Of a stretch of DNA of 64,000 nt, positions 9,759 to 20,097 are shown piece by piece; the stretch's first letter is position 1, and each line of letters begins with the position of its first letter. Position numbers and translations under genes: made by a program. The notes under the pieces were generated by a model that saw only the letters and a program-made list of their open reading frames with translations, was not told where the DNA came from and did no database searches. This stretch comes from Trichomonas vaginalis G3. Its lineage: Eukaryota; Parabasalia; Trichomonadida; Trichomonadidae. The stretch is from the NCBI RefSeq assembly GCF_026262505.1, contig NC_067208.1, positions 8,069,962-8,133,961 on the forward strand, given 5' to 3'.

Positions 9759-10691
9759 ATGTCGCTCGAGGGTATGACGAACCAACCAGGTCCAATCAAT
9801 GATAAGACAGTCCTCCATATGGACTCCAGAAACGGTAGTGAGATCAAGAGAAAGAGATTTGGCCACGAAACCCAGAACTTTAGTTTCAATGAAGGTTACT
9901 TTGCCAAAATTGCTGATAAGCAAGAAGTAATCATGTATGATTTGTTTTACAATAAATGCAAAGGTATAGTAAAGCCATACTTGCTTCCAAAATGCTTGGG
10001 AACAGGTTATTTTAATGAGGGTAACACAGCCTTGAAGTCTGGCGATCCAATTGAAGTAATGTTTACTTCAAAGATGACATCCGAGCCTCGTGATGGTCAT
10101 CCAGCCATGATTTTCCAGGCAGATTTAACTCATGGTTATGAGAAGCCATGCTTAGTTGATTTCAAGATCGGTTTAAGATCATGGAGAGTCGGCTCTTCAC
10201 AAAAGAAGTCAACAAGAAGGCGCAATAAATTATATACTGAGCCAACAAGAACTCTGAAGTATCATATCAGAGCAGCTATGTGGTATGGCTCCAGTGATGA
10301 GAAGTTCTATCAACACGATGAGCTTTGCTACGTTGAGAGAAATTTCGGTTTCTTCTGCACAAAAGAAGAACTTGATGTTTTCATGCATGAGTTCTTCAAA
10401 TACCCACAGCAGATCCCAACCTACAGAAAGAAACTTGAGGAACTTGCAACTGCATTCCAAAAGTTCCATGACACAATTGGTCTTCGTATTTACAGTGGTT
10501 CTGTTGTCGTTGTATACGATGCAGCTCACCCTGAAAAGTTTGACCTCAGATTCCTTGACTTTGCTAAAGGCTTCTATCATATCGAGGAAATCGCCAAGAA
10601 ATTCGGTGAACCATTAGATGCCTGCGAAGATTACGTCGTAGAAGGCCTTCGCAATCTCTCAAATGAACTCGGAAAACTTTTAGAACAGTAA
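9759..10691 (+). CDS. Inositol polyphosphate kinase (IPK/IP6K family)
   Basis: A 310-residue kinase that should phosphorylate soluble inositol polyphosphates. The family signature PxxxDxKxG appears as PCLVDFKIG near residues 130-138. A G-S-V-V-V-V-Y strand near 245 stands where the SLL motif lies. The metal-binding 'IDFA' motif appears as LDFAKG near 264. Length is typical for a minimal catalytic domain without extensions. I chose the ATG at 9759; an in-frame ATG at 9774 is the alternative. A TCA trinucleotide overlaps the 9759 start, so if it is the initiator, translation would begin at 9774. The gene is less AT-rich than its flanks. Substrate (IP3 multikinase or IP6 kinase) cannot be decided by eye. 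Confidence 0.85.
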   Translation: MSLEGMTNQPGPINDKTVLHMDSRNGSEIKRKRFGHETQNFSFNEGYFAKIADKQEVIMYDLFYNKCKGIVKPYLLPKCLGTGYFNEGNTALKSGDPIEVMFTSKMTSEPRDGHPAMIFQADLTHGYEKPCLVDFKIGLRSWRVGSSQKKSTRRRNKLYTEPTRTLKYHIRAAMWYGSSDEKFYQHDELCYVERNFGFFCTKEELDVFMHEFFKYPQQIPTYRKKLEELATAFQKFHDTIGLRIYSGSVVVVYDAAHPEKFDLRFLDFAKGFYHIEEIAKKFGEPLDACEDYVVEGLRNLSNELGKLLEQ

Positions 10692-11507
10692 GAATACTAT
10701 CATAAATTTGTTTTTGTAACTATCCTATCGATGTTATAAAATTTAATGTCTAAAAATGTTTATTTATTAACTAAAAAGAAAGTATTATCATATAAAAATG
10801 AAAAATGAATTTTTAAATTTCAAATTTTGCTATAAATAATGTAATATGAAGAATTATGTCAGTCTATATTCTACATGTATATTGGTGAATTTAAAAATAT
10901 TTTATAATTGCAAAAACAATATTTTATTTTTAATGAATATACTTATTTCATCCATGTTAATATATTATATTAGTAAAAATAGAATATGGTATCTATTTAA
11001 TTTTTAAAAATAACCCATCCTTTCTTTCAAATTTTAAAGACAAAATAAAAAATGAATTATTTGTTCATAACAAATATGAACACATTTTCCAATATATAAT
11101 TATCATTTCGTTTAATTTACCTATTTAAAAAGGGGCTAGAAGCTTTATACAATAAAAATTTATCTTAATCCAATCAAGATTCAACATTTCAATAAAAAAC
11201 TTCGTTCAAAATCCTTCATAATTGCAATAATATCATACATTCCTTATCCAAAAGAAATTATATTCAACTACACTGAACAAACAGAGTTAATTGACTCGAT
11301 ATTTCAATTTTCAGGAAATATCTTAATTCACTAAACTTAATAAGAGCAAACTGTATACATAAAATGACCAAAATTTAGGAATCTAGTACAGAAAATACAA
11401 AACAAGTTTCAATTCCTCATGATAAAAAAATATTTTGGTTTGAAAAATATTAGTAAGAATATAATTACAAAAATAATTTACAGTTTAGCTTTACTTTATA
11501 GTTTTGA
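10692..11507. other. Convergent intergenic region, nothing recognised
   Basis: About 0.8 kb of very AT-rich DNA between the converging kinase and Mo25-like genes. No coding-like stretch, RNA gene or inverted-repeat element was seen. Confidence 0.5.
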
Positions 11508-12479
11508 TTAATCGAACTTTTGTATTTGTTGAATAAAATCTGTTCGGAATGTTTGGTCAAAAGGACTGTCCAAAAGAGCATCTGCAAACTTTTTGAGGCT
11601 TTCTTTGTTTTCTTTCGTAAAGTTGATGACTTTTTGAGGAGCTTTATCGTAATCAATGAATAACTTATAGATTTTCAAAGATTCGATAGCTATATTTTTG
11701 TATTGAGATGTAAAATGATGCAAAATGAGGTCGAAGTTATTTTCATTTGCTAAATAATTAACTTTGAAGTGCTGATTCTTTTCAATTAGTTCTCGAGTTA
11801 GTTTCAAGCTTTGGAGGCATGATGCATAGTTAATATCCTCAAGGAAATGATTCAACTTATCAACAATAAATTCAAAATTATTTTTGATATATTCTTGTGA
11901 ACATTGGGAAGATATAATCAACTCCTTGTAAAAAGAAAATGAGTCTGCAGCAACATCGAAGTGTGGAACTGTAAAATACTTAACAAGTTGTTCGATATTT
12001 TTCCGACTCAAAATTTGCTTACAAAGAGGTTCATATGATGAACAAACTCTAAGCATTTCACCAGTTGTTATTGCAAGCTCAGGATGGTCATAGCAGTGAA
12101 TTAGAGTGTCAATAATTTCTGGATCTTCAACAATGTATTTAATCATTGGCGAATCACCATTATTTTTGTAAGCTACTGATCCGGTGAATATCATTGCATA
12201 TTGCTTTCTTTGTTCGACTGGAAGATTTTGCAAATTTAATAAACCTTCGATGACAAAGTTAGTAGCAGTAATATCATTAATAAGTTGCAAGGCTCTGGTG
12301 TTGATTTCTTCATCTTCAATCTTCTTATAAAGTATGTCAGTCATCCTTCCAAAATTTTTATTGATGATTTCTAAATATTTTGCCTTTTGCTCAAGTTGAG
12401 TTGCTTCTCTATATCCAGAAAGACCATTTAATGCCTTTTTAATGATTCGAGAAGGCTTCATTTTCCCAAACAATGACAT
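11508..12479 (-). CDS. Mo25/CAB39-like scaffold protein
   Basis: A 323-residue all-helical armadillo-type protein of the Mo25 (CAB39) family, which activates STE20/LKB1-type kinases by scaffolding. Family landmarks occur in order. They include an N-terminal basic segment with 'MKPSRIIKKAL', the 'DSPMIKYI' stretch (family: TVEY/I) near 105, and 'AITTGEMLRVC' (family: ALNCGxMLREC) near 136. Later come 'FDVAADSFSFYKELI' near 175, 'YASCLQSLKLTRELI' near 215, 'NIAIESLKIYKLFI' near 265, and a C-terminal 'FTKENKESLKKFADAL'. The length matches the family (about 330-340). It probably works with the MOB1 gene's pathway elsewhere in this window. It looks intact. Confidence 0.85.
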   Translation of the reverse strand: MSLFGKMKPSRIIKKALNGLSGYREATQLEQKAKYLEIINKNFGRMTDILYKKIEDEEINTRALQLINDITATNFVIEGLLNLQNLPVEQRKQYAMIFTGSVAYKNNGDSPMIKYIVEDPEIIDTLIHCYDHPELAITTGEMLRVCSSYEPLCKQILSRKNIEQLVKYFTVPHFDVAADSFSFYKELIISSQCSQEYIKNNFEFIVDKLNHFLEDINYASCLQSLKLTRELIEKNQHFKVNYLANENNFDLILHHFTSQYKNIAIESLKIYKLFIDYDKAPQKVINFTKENKESLKKFADALLDSPFDQTFRTDFIQQIQKFD

Positions 12480-13222
12480 TGTTTTTTTGAATTTATGTCA
12501 ATCGAAATAAAAAAAAGTCTTTTCGTAAATAAGATTATCTTTAATATCACGTGGAATCCAAAACAATACTCTTTCTCATCTATTTAATAATAGGATGCAT
12601 GATTACATTTCAATTTTGCTTTGAAAGGATGATTGTTGGTCAATAGAATGGCTCTCTAGTGATTGTACAACAAAAGTATACACCATCTATATGCATCTCC
12701 TACTAGAAAAATTCGATTACATCTCATGTTTTAGTGAGAACATTTGATATCTAAGCTTTGACATACATTCTATTCAATTCAATGAAGGAAGGAATCATAT
12801 TACATCGAAGCCAATTAATATTTCCATATATTTCTTTCCTATGTGTAATTTGATCCATCCATATTATATCAGACTTGTTTCACCGTTCTGAACATACTTA
12901 CATGAAAATTATGGATTTTATTGACACATTTGATAATTAGCACCAAAAATTCTTATCCTCTTCAGCCATTTTTTTTGTTGTGATTTCCCAATATGATTTA
13001 CATGCAAAAATATAAAGACAGGGTGATATCAAATAGAATTTCAAAGCCTTTCTGGTTCATGATTGGAATAATTTTTTATATTTTTTATTGCTAAGCTTCC
13101 AAACCTATTTTCCTAGTACTATGAGTTGGACTGCCTATCATATATTAGTGAGCTAAAAAATATGAAAGGTTTTGAATAAAAAAAGTTTATTTATTTCGAA
13201 ATAAATAAATAAAGGGCGGTCC
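12480..13222. other. Intergenic region between Mo25-like and surface-protein genes
   Basis: About 740 bp of AT-rich DNA. The only clear structure is a 24-bp perfect palindrome at 13,186-13,209, close to the stop of the surface-protein gene; no other gene or element was seen. Confidence 0.5.
13186..13209. terminator. Palindrome just downstream of the surface-protein stop
   Basis: A perfect 24-bp palindrome centred on TTCGAA lies 14 bp after the stop codon of the minus-strand surface-protein gene. Its arms contain repeated TAAA, the trichomonad polyadenylation-type motif. It could shape the 3' end of the transcript. This is inference from position only. Confidence 0.35.
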
Positions 13223-14659
13223 TCATGGGACAATATCCACATCAGGACCATTAGTCTGGGTAGCATAAACGATTGAGTCATCCTTTGTCTGATAATCGAC
13301 GGTTCTTCCCATCATTTTTTCATCAGCAACAGCTCCTGGAGCTGGGATTTCCTCTTCTGTTTCTGCTGATCCAGTGTCAGATCCGATATCGTTCTTATAA
13401 TCATGATTCTTTCGGATGACGAAGAAGTAGACAACAACAATGATAACTACAATAACAACTATTACAACAATGACAATAGCGACTATTGCTCCTGAACCAA
13501 GTCCACCCTTTTCTGCTTTTCTTTCATCTACATTTGCTGGCTGGCCGCTGCTTGAAGAGATTTGAGTGGGTTCTTGTGTTGGTTTTTCTGGTTCTTGTGT
13601 CGGATTTTCTGGTTCTTGTGTTGGTTTTTCTGGTTCTTGTGTTGGTTTTTCTGGTGCTGGTGTTGGTTTTTCTGGTGCTGGTGTTGGTTTTTCTGGTTCT
13701 TGTGTTGGTTTTTCTGGTGCTGGTGTTGGTTTTTCTGGTTCTTGTGTCGGATTTTCTGGTTCTTGTGTTGGTTTTTCTGGTGCTGGTGTTGGTTTTTCTG
13801 GTTCTTGTGTTGGTTTTTCTGGTTCTTGTGTTGGTTTTTCTGGTGCTGGAGTTTCATTTGGATCAGCTTCTTGAACATTATGGAATTCTGGGTTGCAGAC
13901 AAGGTGAGAAAGTGTTGCGTGACCAGAAGGAACACCTTTCTTACTGTAACCAAAGAGATGAGCAGAAATATTAATATCATAGTTTGTGAAACTGAATGCA
14001 TCCATTGTAACTGTGGAGTTAAAGTAGTAGATAACAGACATGTTTGCATATTCTTGCTTGACGTGGTCAAACGATATATGTTTCAGCGAACCAGTGCAAT
14101 ATTCTAATTCAACTGCAACAGCATATGCAGATCCATTAACAACGTTGATGTACGATACATCTAAATCGCAATGGCCTGCGTAAAATGCAAAGCAATAAGA
14201 GCAAGCACAGTTGGATATATTAGAATCAGTGAAATGGAAAGTAGTTGATTCAATTCTAAGAGGTCTTTGGTTTGCATCAACAATTTCGCCTGGACATTTA
14301 TCAAGAGTAACAGACTTGATGGTTGTGTGAGAGGTTTCAATGCTGTCCGCGTATACAAACTGTCCCCACTTGAACGTTTCGTCCCCGCTCTGACCTGTAC
14401 GACAGTTTTCGGCAGTGGTGGTATTAATTTCAAAGGTTTGATATTTTTGTGCCCTAATGGCTCCACCCGATCTGTCAGCATTGCAGTTGAGAAAACGGCA
14501 TGCAATTATGAATAGTGCACCATTGCCATTATTGTAGTTGTAGTAGATAGCAGAACCTTGGTTACTTGATGTGCTGAGATTCTGGAAAATACAATTTTCC
14601 AGGGTATAGGTTTGTTTATCGAGCAATACAGTTCGCGTCTTTGGCGTTAATTCCGTCAT
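13223..14659 (-). CDS. Membrane-anchored beta-helix surface protein with proline-rich repeat stalk
   Basis: A 478-residue type I membrane protein. Residues 1-260 form irregular beta-helix coils rich in Asn, Ser and Cys with 'FLNCNADRSGGAI'-type turns, as in chlamydial Pmp-like proteins of trichomonads. Residues of about 265-365 are a stalk of heptads EKPTQEP/EKPTPAP. Residues 389-414 are one strong transmembrane helix (IVAIVIVVIVV...) followed by RKN. The last 63 residues are an acidic cytoplasmic tail with tyrosines suited to endocytic sorting. No signal peptide is visible at the N-terminus, yet a TCACATT initiator 10 nt upstream supports this start; trichomonad surface proteins of this type often lack one. 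It is probably an adhesion or host-contact protein. Confidence 0.75.
   Translation of the reverse strand: MTELTPKTRTVLLDKQTYTLENCIFQNLSTSSNQGSAIYYNYNNGNGALFIIACRFLNCNADRSGGAIRAQKYQTFEINTTTAENCRTGQSGDETFKWGQFVYADSIETSHTTIKSVTLDKCPGEIVDANQRPLRIESTTFHFTDSNISNCACSYCFAFYAGHCDLDVSYINVVNGSAYAVAVELEYCTGSLKHISFDHVKQEYANMSVIYYFNSTVTMDAFSFTNYDINISAHLFGYSKKGVPSGHATLSHLVCNPEFHNVQEADPNETPAPEKPTQEPEKPTQEPEKPTPAPEKPTQEPENPTQEPEKPTPAPEKPTQEPEKPTPAPEKPTPAPEKPTQEPEKPTQEPENPTQEPEKPTQEPTQISSSSGQPANVDERKAEKGGLGSGAIVAIVIVVIVVIVVIIVVVYFFVIRKNHDYKNDIGSDTGSAETEEEIPAPGAVADEKMMGRTVDYQTKDDSIVYATQTNGPDVDIVP
13566..13855 (-). repeat. 21-bp in-frame tandem repeat (proline-rich heptads)
   Basis: About thirteen 21-bp units encode EKPTQEP, ENPTQEP or EKPTPAP in the stalk of the surface protein. 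Units differ at few sites and three variants alternate, which suggests recent expansion by slippage or unequal exchange. The repeat also creates long meaningless open frames on the opposite strand and in other frames. Confidence 0.9.
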
Positions 14660-16302
14660 TATGGAATGTGATTTTGAATTTTTATCTACCGAAGATTGAA
14701 TACTATTGAATTAACACAATTCTTTCATATCAAGCTTATAACTAGAATGTTATATATTACTATAAATTATAAGAGTTAATCTGACATATTGAATTTATTC
14801 TGAGAGTATAAACTTTAAAATATATTCTAATAAATAGAAATTATAAAAATGAAGTCAATTAATTTTGACACAATTGACATAGTTTTGAGAACTGATCGAT
14901 TTATTCATTCAAAAATATCAAATCTTCTTATCTAAAAATTCATCTCTAATATAAAATGCTAGTATATTTTCATTTTAAGAAATAACGTCCATTAATTTCT
15001 GTTAGTTTATGAGAAAAAACTGCGTAAAAAGTAAAATAGATTTTTGTGACGATGTTTAATAAATTTATTCAAAAATCATCGGCTATAAAAAACAATAACT
15101 TCGAAAATGTTCCAATACTGGGGATCTTAGCAATATCAATTTTTCGTGAACAACATTTTTGAATGTTTTTTTTTTTGATGCCTGAAATAGAAATAAGGAA
15201 TCGTTTATGAAACTTAAATCCATACTTTATTGACTTTTTAACACTTAAATATAACAAGGAACCAAAAAACACCTTTATAACTCAACCCCATTTTAAATTG
15301 AAAAAAGGTGACCAAACTATTTTTTGAAAGTCCGCCATAACTTTAATGGTACTATTTCAGCGTGTACAATGAATACAAAAATTCTAAGAGTGCCACATAA
15401 AATAGTACTTTAGACTTGAGTTAATGCTACCAAGCAAATGTTAAAAAGATGACTTTAGTGTTTTGATAATCAAAGATTAAAATCATTATTGTCTAAATCA
15501 ATAATCATAACGACAGAAGTTAATGTTTTTTCATCAGTGCTTTAAATCCACTTTTAAAAGTATACCTCAAAAATCAAAATATCAAAAAAAATTGGCCGAT
15601 AGGTTTGGCTTTAATTTTTGTCTGCTTTTATGATTTGATATGGATGTTATAATTTTAAAAGTTGAGCCAAATTCACCAATAGATTTTTGAGATTTGCAAA
15701 TACTCAATAATTTTCAGCGTGTTATCTTTTATTAAAAGAACTATTTGGTTTCAGTATCATATAAATTGATATTTACTTTCTATTTGAACCTTCATTTAGC
15801 TAATGATTTAATAATACAGATTTCATCTAGTCCTTATAAGAGAATTTTGAATTTGTTATAATAAAAAAACAAACAGATATAGCTTACACTTCTATAATAA
15901 AGATACCTTTTATAGAAATCAGTATGAAATGTGTTTTGGCTTATTGGAAGCATATCAGACATAATCGCCATAATCAAAAAATCTATATACCCAATAAGTA
16001 ATAAATTTGTCGATATAGATTTTCCATAAAATTAGTTTTTAGTCTGATCTTAAAATAAATTTAATTTTTTATAAAAAAAATCACATTTAAAAGTACCTTT
16101 TTAGTAGCTCGAAATCCTGTTGGTGGATTTGGGGCGTACTTCAAAATTAGCTTTTCTTCTACATATGCAAGCTATATTTTAAATATGGAGCAAATCGGAT
16201 CGGCGAAAGGAGTTTAGTTACCTTTAATTGAAATTCAATTTTTTGTTTTCATACGATAAGACAAATAATCTGTAAATAGAAATTGTTTAATTAATCATTA
16301 AT
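14660..16302. other. Long AT-rich intergenic region, nothing coding recognised
   Basis: About 1.6 kb between the surface-protein start and the arginine deiminase stop. One 67-codon minus-strand frame (15,069-15,272) has no family features and looks like chance. No RNA gene or inverted-repeat element was seen. Confidence 0.5.
14665..14671 (-). promoter_or_regulatory. Initiator (Inr) of the surface-protein gene
   Basis: On the minus strand TCACATT lies with its A 10 nt before the ATG at 14,659. It fits the trichomonad initiator TCA(+1)Y(T/A), which lies within about 20 nt of start codons. Confidence 0.5.
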
Positions 16303-17556
16303 TTACTTATGTTGGCGAAGTACTTGAGATGCGCAATGTGCACCACCATACATCGCTGTAATCTCGTGGAAATCGAGATAATGAACTTCACCATCGAAGC
16401 CACGTTGTTTGAGAGCTTTTTCGACCTCTGGATTGATAGCAAAAACGATGTCTTTGCCATTCTTGTTCTTTCCGAGGTGAAGAAGGTTAATGAAGTAGTC
16501 TTCCTGCTGCTTGAATGAAGCTGGAACTACTTCGAAACCTTCTTTCTTCAACCATTTTCCGAATGGAAGCTGAGAAACTTCTTTGTAGCTGTTGACACCA
16601 TCTCTGACGAATTCACGAGCAATACGTATGTATTTCGGATCATCTTCGGCAATCTTGTCAACGCAGACGCATAGTTTTTCTGATGCGACGTTGAAATATG
16701 TGTCAAGGTGCATTCTCTGTTGGTTCTTATCGTAGAGGTCTTCGACAACAATGAATCTCTTCGTACCGAGTAAGTCTTGATTCATAAGTTGCTTAGCAGC
16801 AGTCATATTTGTTCTTAATCCAACACCAAGCATGCAGTAATCCTCTGAAATCGGGATGAAGTCGCCGCCTTCGAGTGTGCCTGGTCCATTGATCTGGCCG
16901 ACTGGTTCGATTCCGAGCTCTGCCCAGACAACTTTCATCAACTTGTTTTCATCACGTCTCTGCTGTGCTCCGAAGCGTCCGATGACAACACCTTTAGCTG
17001 TTGTTATCTGTTGATCACGTGTGAAAACTGTATTTGCCAAAGGCAAAAGTGGCAATTTATCGTAGTGGAAGCCTGTTGATGAATTTTTATCGACATCAAT
17101 CTTAACAGATGGATGCATGAAAATCAAATCGATCAAATTATCTTTTGACAAGCGGCTCAAAGAGTAGCTAATGTAATCTTTTGTAATTTGCTTCCTCATT
17201 TGCTCTGTAGGAATGCCAGGGACAACATCAAACTGGAGATCAGTGAAATCAATGAGTGTGCTTCTCAGTTTTTCAACCGGCATTTCTTTCAGAATTTCAC
17301 GGACGGTCCAAACCTTAGCGCCGCAGGCATCATGAAGAGCCTTCCTGAATAAGTTATGGCACTCTACAGCTTTATCTGGATCTGGTGGATTTTCATAGAG
17401 GAAAGCCGATAAATGGAAAGGAAATCTTGTTTCAACGCCTGGACAATGAGTAATGATATCTGTTGGATGGTCAAACTCTGAAATCTGGCTGAATGATTTC
17501 ACCAATGGCTTCTTGAGTTGAAGGTTGGACGAAAATCTAGAGATACTTTGCAGCAT
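16303..17556 (-). CDS. Arginine deiminase with hydrogenosome-type presequence
   Basis: Arginine deiminase converts L-arginine to citrulline and ammonia, the first step of the arginine dihydrolase pathway that yields ATP in trichomonads. The 417-residue protein shows the family's GTLEGGDF motif in mid-protein, HLDTYFNV (family HMDT) further on, and the catalytic GGAHC near the end (Cys about residue 408, from YGGAHCASQ). The start chosen is the ATG at 17,556, not the longer frame upstream. It gives MLQSISRFSSN, a short Ser/Arg/Leu N-terminus with Arg two residues before a likely cleavage point, as in hydrogenosomal presequences. That agrees with the known link of trichomonad arginine deiminase to hydrogenosomes. 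It looks intact. Confidence 0.92.
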   Translation of the reverse strand: MLQSISRFSSNLQLKKPLVKSFSQISEFDHPTDIITHCPGVETRFPFHLSAFLYENPPDPDKAVECHNLFRKALHDACGAKVWTVREILKEMPVEKLRSTLIDFTDLQFDVVPGIPTEQMRKQITKDYISYSLSRLSKDNLIDLIFMHPSVKIDVDKNSSTGFHYDKLPLLPLANTVFTRDQQITTAKGVVIGRFGAQQRRDENKLMKVVWAELGIEPVGQINGPGTLEGGDFIPISEDYCMLGVGLRTNMTAAKQLMNQDLLGTKRFIVVEDLYDKNQQRMHLDTYFNVASEKLCVCVDKIAEDDPKYIRIAREFVRDGVNSYKEVSQLPFGKWLKKEGFEVVPASFKQQEDYFINLLHLGKNKNGKDIVFAINPEVEKALKQRGFDGEVHYLDFHEITAMYGGAHCASQVLRQHK

Positions 17557-17798
17557 TTGTTTTGGAAAAACGATGAATATAAAAAAAATTTTCTCGACGA
17601 TAGGAATTTTTGGCTGAAGTAAAAATGCATATATATCATTTAATATTAAGAAAATCAAAAATCGATTACGATTTTTTCTACAATCAAATTGAGAAGAGTT
17701 TGACATTATTTCAATGATCGTTGAATTTTGTAAGAGTTGGAAATTTAATATATGATTGATTGATAATTAGTCAAAAAGAGTTAGAAAAACTAACTACA

Positions 17799-17993
17799 AT
17801 GCAGAATTCGAATTATCCTTCGACTGAGGTTTTCCTCCCTTTCAATGAAATTGAAAGAACTTTGGAGGAATATATATATACATGTTTAATAGGGACGAAT
17901 GCAAAAAGTCAATTAGCATATAATATAATGCTTATATTTAGTAAAATTAATATACATTTCAAGGCTAGATTTCGAGAAAAATTGAAATCGTGA
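17799..17993 (+). CDS. Short hypothetical or gene fragment
   Basis: A 64-codon frame divergent from the arginine deiminase gene. It reads MQNSNYPSTEVFLPFNEIERTL... and ends FRAREKLKS-like (basic). The residue mix looks coding, with aromatic and charged residues spread evenly, but no family is recognisable and no initiator is clear. It may be the 5' remnant of a longer gene. Confidence 0.3.
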   Translation: MQNSNYPSTEVFLPFNEIERTLEEYIYTCLIGTNAKSQLAYNIMLIFSKINIHFKARFREKLKS

Positions 17994-18960
17994 TTTTTTG
18001 AGTGGCAATAATATTCGTAACTATATATAGTATCCAAATAATATATTATTGTGTATTCTGAAGTTTACGCTTTTTTACAAGTTATCAAAAATATTTTGCA
18101 ATATCTTGCATAACCCATTATTTGGTACCATTTTTAATTGAATGAAACCTAGCGGTCATTCAATTTATTGTGTCGATGATTCAAAAATTTTGAGAAAGTA
18201 TTTCTGGAAATATGAGTCTTTATTATTATAAATAAAAAATAAGGCGACCCGCTCTTGAACCCTTGCCTTTAGAAAATTCTACATGACAGTCTTGTCAATT
18301 ATTACATTATCAATAACCATACAATAATGAATTCACAATCATTGTACCATGTGCATTTTAAAAATTCAAAATTTAATACTATTAAAAGGTTTAGTGATAT
18401 ATCTTTCTGATTGTTTGAGCTTTTAAGATAGAAGATCACTATGCTACATCCAGTTATATATCAACCTTCTTGTCTTGCTGTAAATTTGGCAATAAATCGG
18501 AAATTTGCATGATAAATATTACTGATATAATGTATACTATAACAAATGCAACAAAGATTCAAAAATTTTAAAAATTCCACAGTGTTTAGTTTACATTATC
18601 ATTCTTTAATGAATAAACATAATATACAAGAGTTCATTGGTTATTCTTTTTCATCGAAATAAAATGTTTCGATCATTTGGGATTTGCAAATTCATTAACA
18701 TAAATTGGTAATACAAGTCATTTAATCCAACATACCTGGAAGTAAATAATCATTTCAATCATATATATTTGTTTAAGGTGTTATTAATTTTTACAATTTT
18801 TTTTTACACTCTTGTGAGCATTAATTATTAGAGAACAATATATAGGAAGTATACCCAATATCAAATAGAAGGTATTCTTCCTGGAAAAAAGAATATCGTT
18901 GATATTTTCCAAAATCTTTTTCAATTTCTTAAATTTCCTACATACATTAGGCTTCAACAA
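17994..18960. other. AT-rich intergenic region
   Basis: About 970 bp with no supported gene. Near 18,241-18,275 the minus strand has a tRNA-like GGTTCAA stretch, but no complete tRNA can be folded around it. Confidence 0.5.
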
Positions 18961-20097
18961 TCAAGTGAAAAGATTATTTAGTTGTGGAGGTGACTCATTT
19001 TTCAAAATTTTCATAAAAACATCATAAGCATCTTCAAAATGAGAATTATACATCTCAAGGAGCTTTCTTCGCATCTTTACAACATTTTCATTACGTAAAA
19101 CTTCTAATAATTTCTTGGAAAAATTTTCATTTTCAGAAACTAAAAAACCATTATCATTATTAGTAATTTCTTCTGATATACATCCGAAATGATTTGCAAT
19201 AATTGGAACTCCAGCGCCAATAAAATGAAATAAAGCTTGTGGAGGATCCAAAACAAAAGAAGAAGATAATATAATACCGACATTGCATCTCTGAAGTAAT
19301 TCGAAGTAATTGGGATCAGATAATGATATGTATTTATATGTAATGAATTCTGATTTATGATTTTTCAAGATTGTATCAGCAGACGTAACACTTTTCGATG
19401 TTCCAAAGATATAAAAATCAATTTTCATCTGATGTTCTTCAAGATCTTTCATAATTTTGTTCAATTTCAAAATTTCTTCTGTTTTTGAATAGGGATACAT
19501 GTATCCAACAATATGATTATTCATAAATTCTACTCTGTTACTTAAATCTTTAACTCGCATTGGTATATTTCGAATTAAAAACGATTTAATTCCTCGAAAA
19601 TGTAGAATCATTTGTTTTGCTTGAGTAGGAACAATATTTACATTTGAAAGCTTAAGAAGCATTGTTTCTACAGACTTAGAAACAACAAGATATCCTTCAT
19701 TGGCAAGTGTGTATTGACCAAGTTCAAATATAAGTCTTATATGGAATAATTTCGTAACGATCCATGATACTATTGTCTCTTTGATAATATGGTGAAGATA
19801 AACAACGAATATATCTATTGTTGGCAGTTGGATTAAAATTCCAATTACTTGAAATAGTGTAAATATAAATGAAAATGGTAAAAATAAATATCGCATTAAA
19901 AATAAATTCATTGGAAATGGAGTTATTCGCTTGACTGATAGATTTGGTGTATTTTGTATATCTCTCGGAAATTTTGAAGACCCTAAACCAATAACATATA
20001 TATGATTCTCCGGAACTTTTGATAAAACTTGAATATGTGAGATTATTTGATGGTTATTTGCATAGTCATCTAATGTAAATAAGATGCAATTCGGCAT
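18961..20097 (-). CDS. ALG1-like beta-1,4-mannosyltransferase (GT33-type)
   Basis: A 378-residue glycosyltransferase with a GT-B layout, probably the enzyme adding the first mannose to dolichol-linked chitobiose at the ER. The N-terminal half begins CILFTLDDYANNHQIISH and holds hydrophobic helices near residues 65-90 and 95-115 that suit membrane contact. The best evidence is the C-terminal donor-binding segment, SSSFVLDPPQALFHFIGAGVPIIANHFGCISEEI...NGFLV (about 285-330). It parallels ALG1's LPMKVVDMFGCGVPVCA...EL...NGLVF. It is somewhat shorter than most ALG1 proteins (about 440). Another GT family with the same C-terminal pattern is possible. It stands alone between Mob1 and intergenic DNA. 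Confidence 0.65.
   Translation of the reverse strand: MPNCILFTLDDYANNHQIISHIQVLSKVPENHIYVIGLGSSKFPRDIQNTPNLSVKRITPFPMNLFLMRYLFLPFSFIFTLFQVIGILIQLPTIDIFVVYLHHIIKETIVSWIVTKLFHIRLIFELGQYTLANEGYLVVSKSVETMLLKLSNVNIVPTQAKQMILHFRGIKSFLIRNIPMRVKDLSNRVEFMNNHIVGYMYPYSKTEEILKLNKIMKDLEEHQMKIDFYIFGTSKSVTSADTILKNHKSEFITYKYISLSDPNYFELLQRCNVGIILSSSFVLDPPQALFHFIGAGVPIIANHFGCISEEITNNDNGFLVSENENFSKKLLEVLRNENVVKMRRKLLEMYNSHFEDAYDVFMKILKNESPPQLNNLFT

Noticed and set aside
13486-14107. Several long open frames on both strands across the proline-repeat region
   Set aside because: They arise because a 21-bp repeat without stops is open in every frame; the translated products are monotonous Cys/Trp/Phe or His/Gln repeats.
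15069-15272. 67-codon minus-strand frame
   Set aside because: Lys/Ile/Phe-rich composition as expected by chance in AT-rich DNA; no family features and no initiator.
18241-18275. Possible tRNA gene on the minus strand (GGTTCAA stretch ending GGGTCGCC)
   Set aside because: No matching acceptor 5' strand, D arm or anticodon arm could be found upstream.
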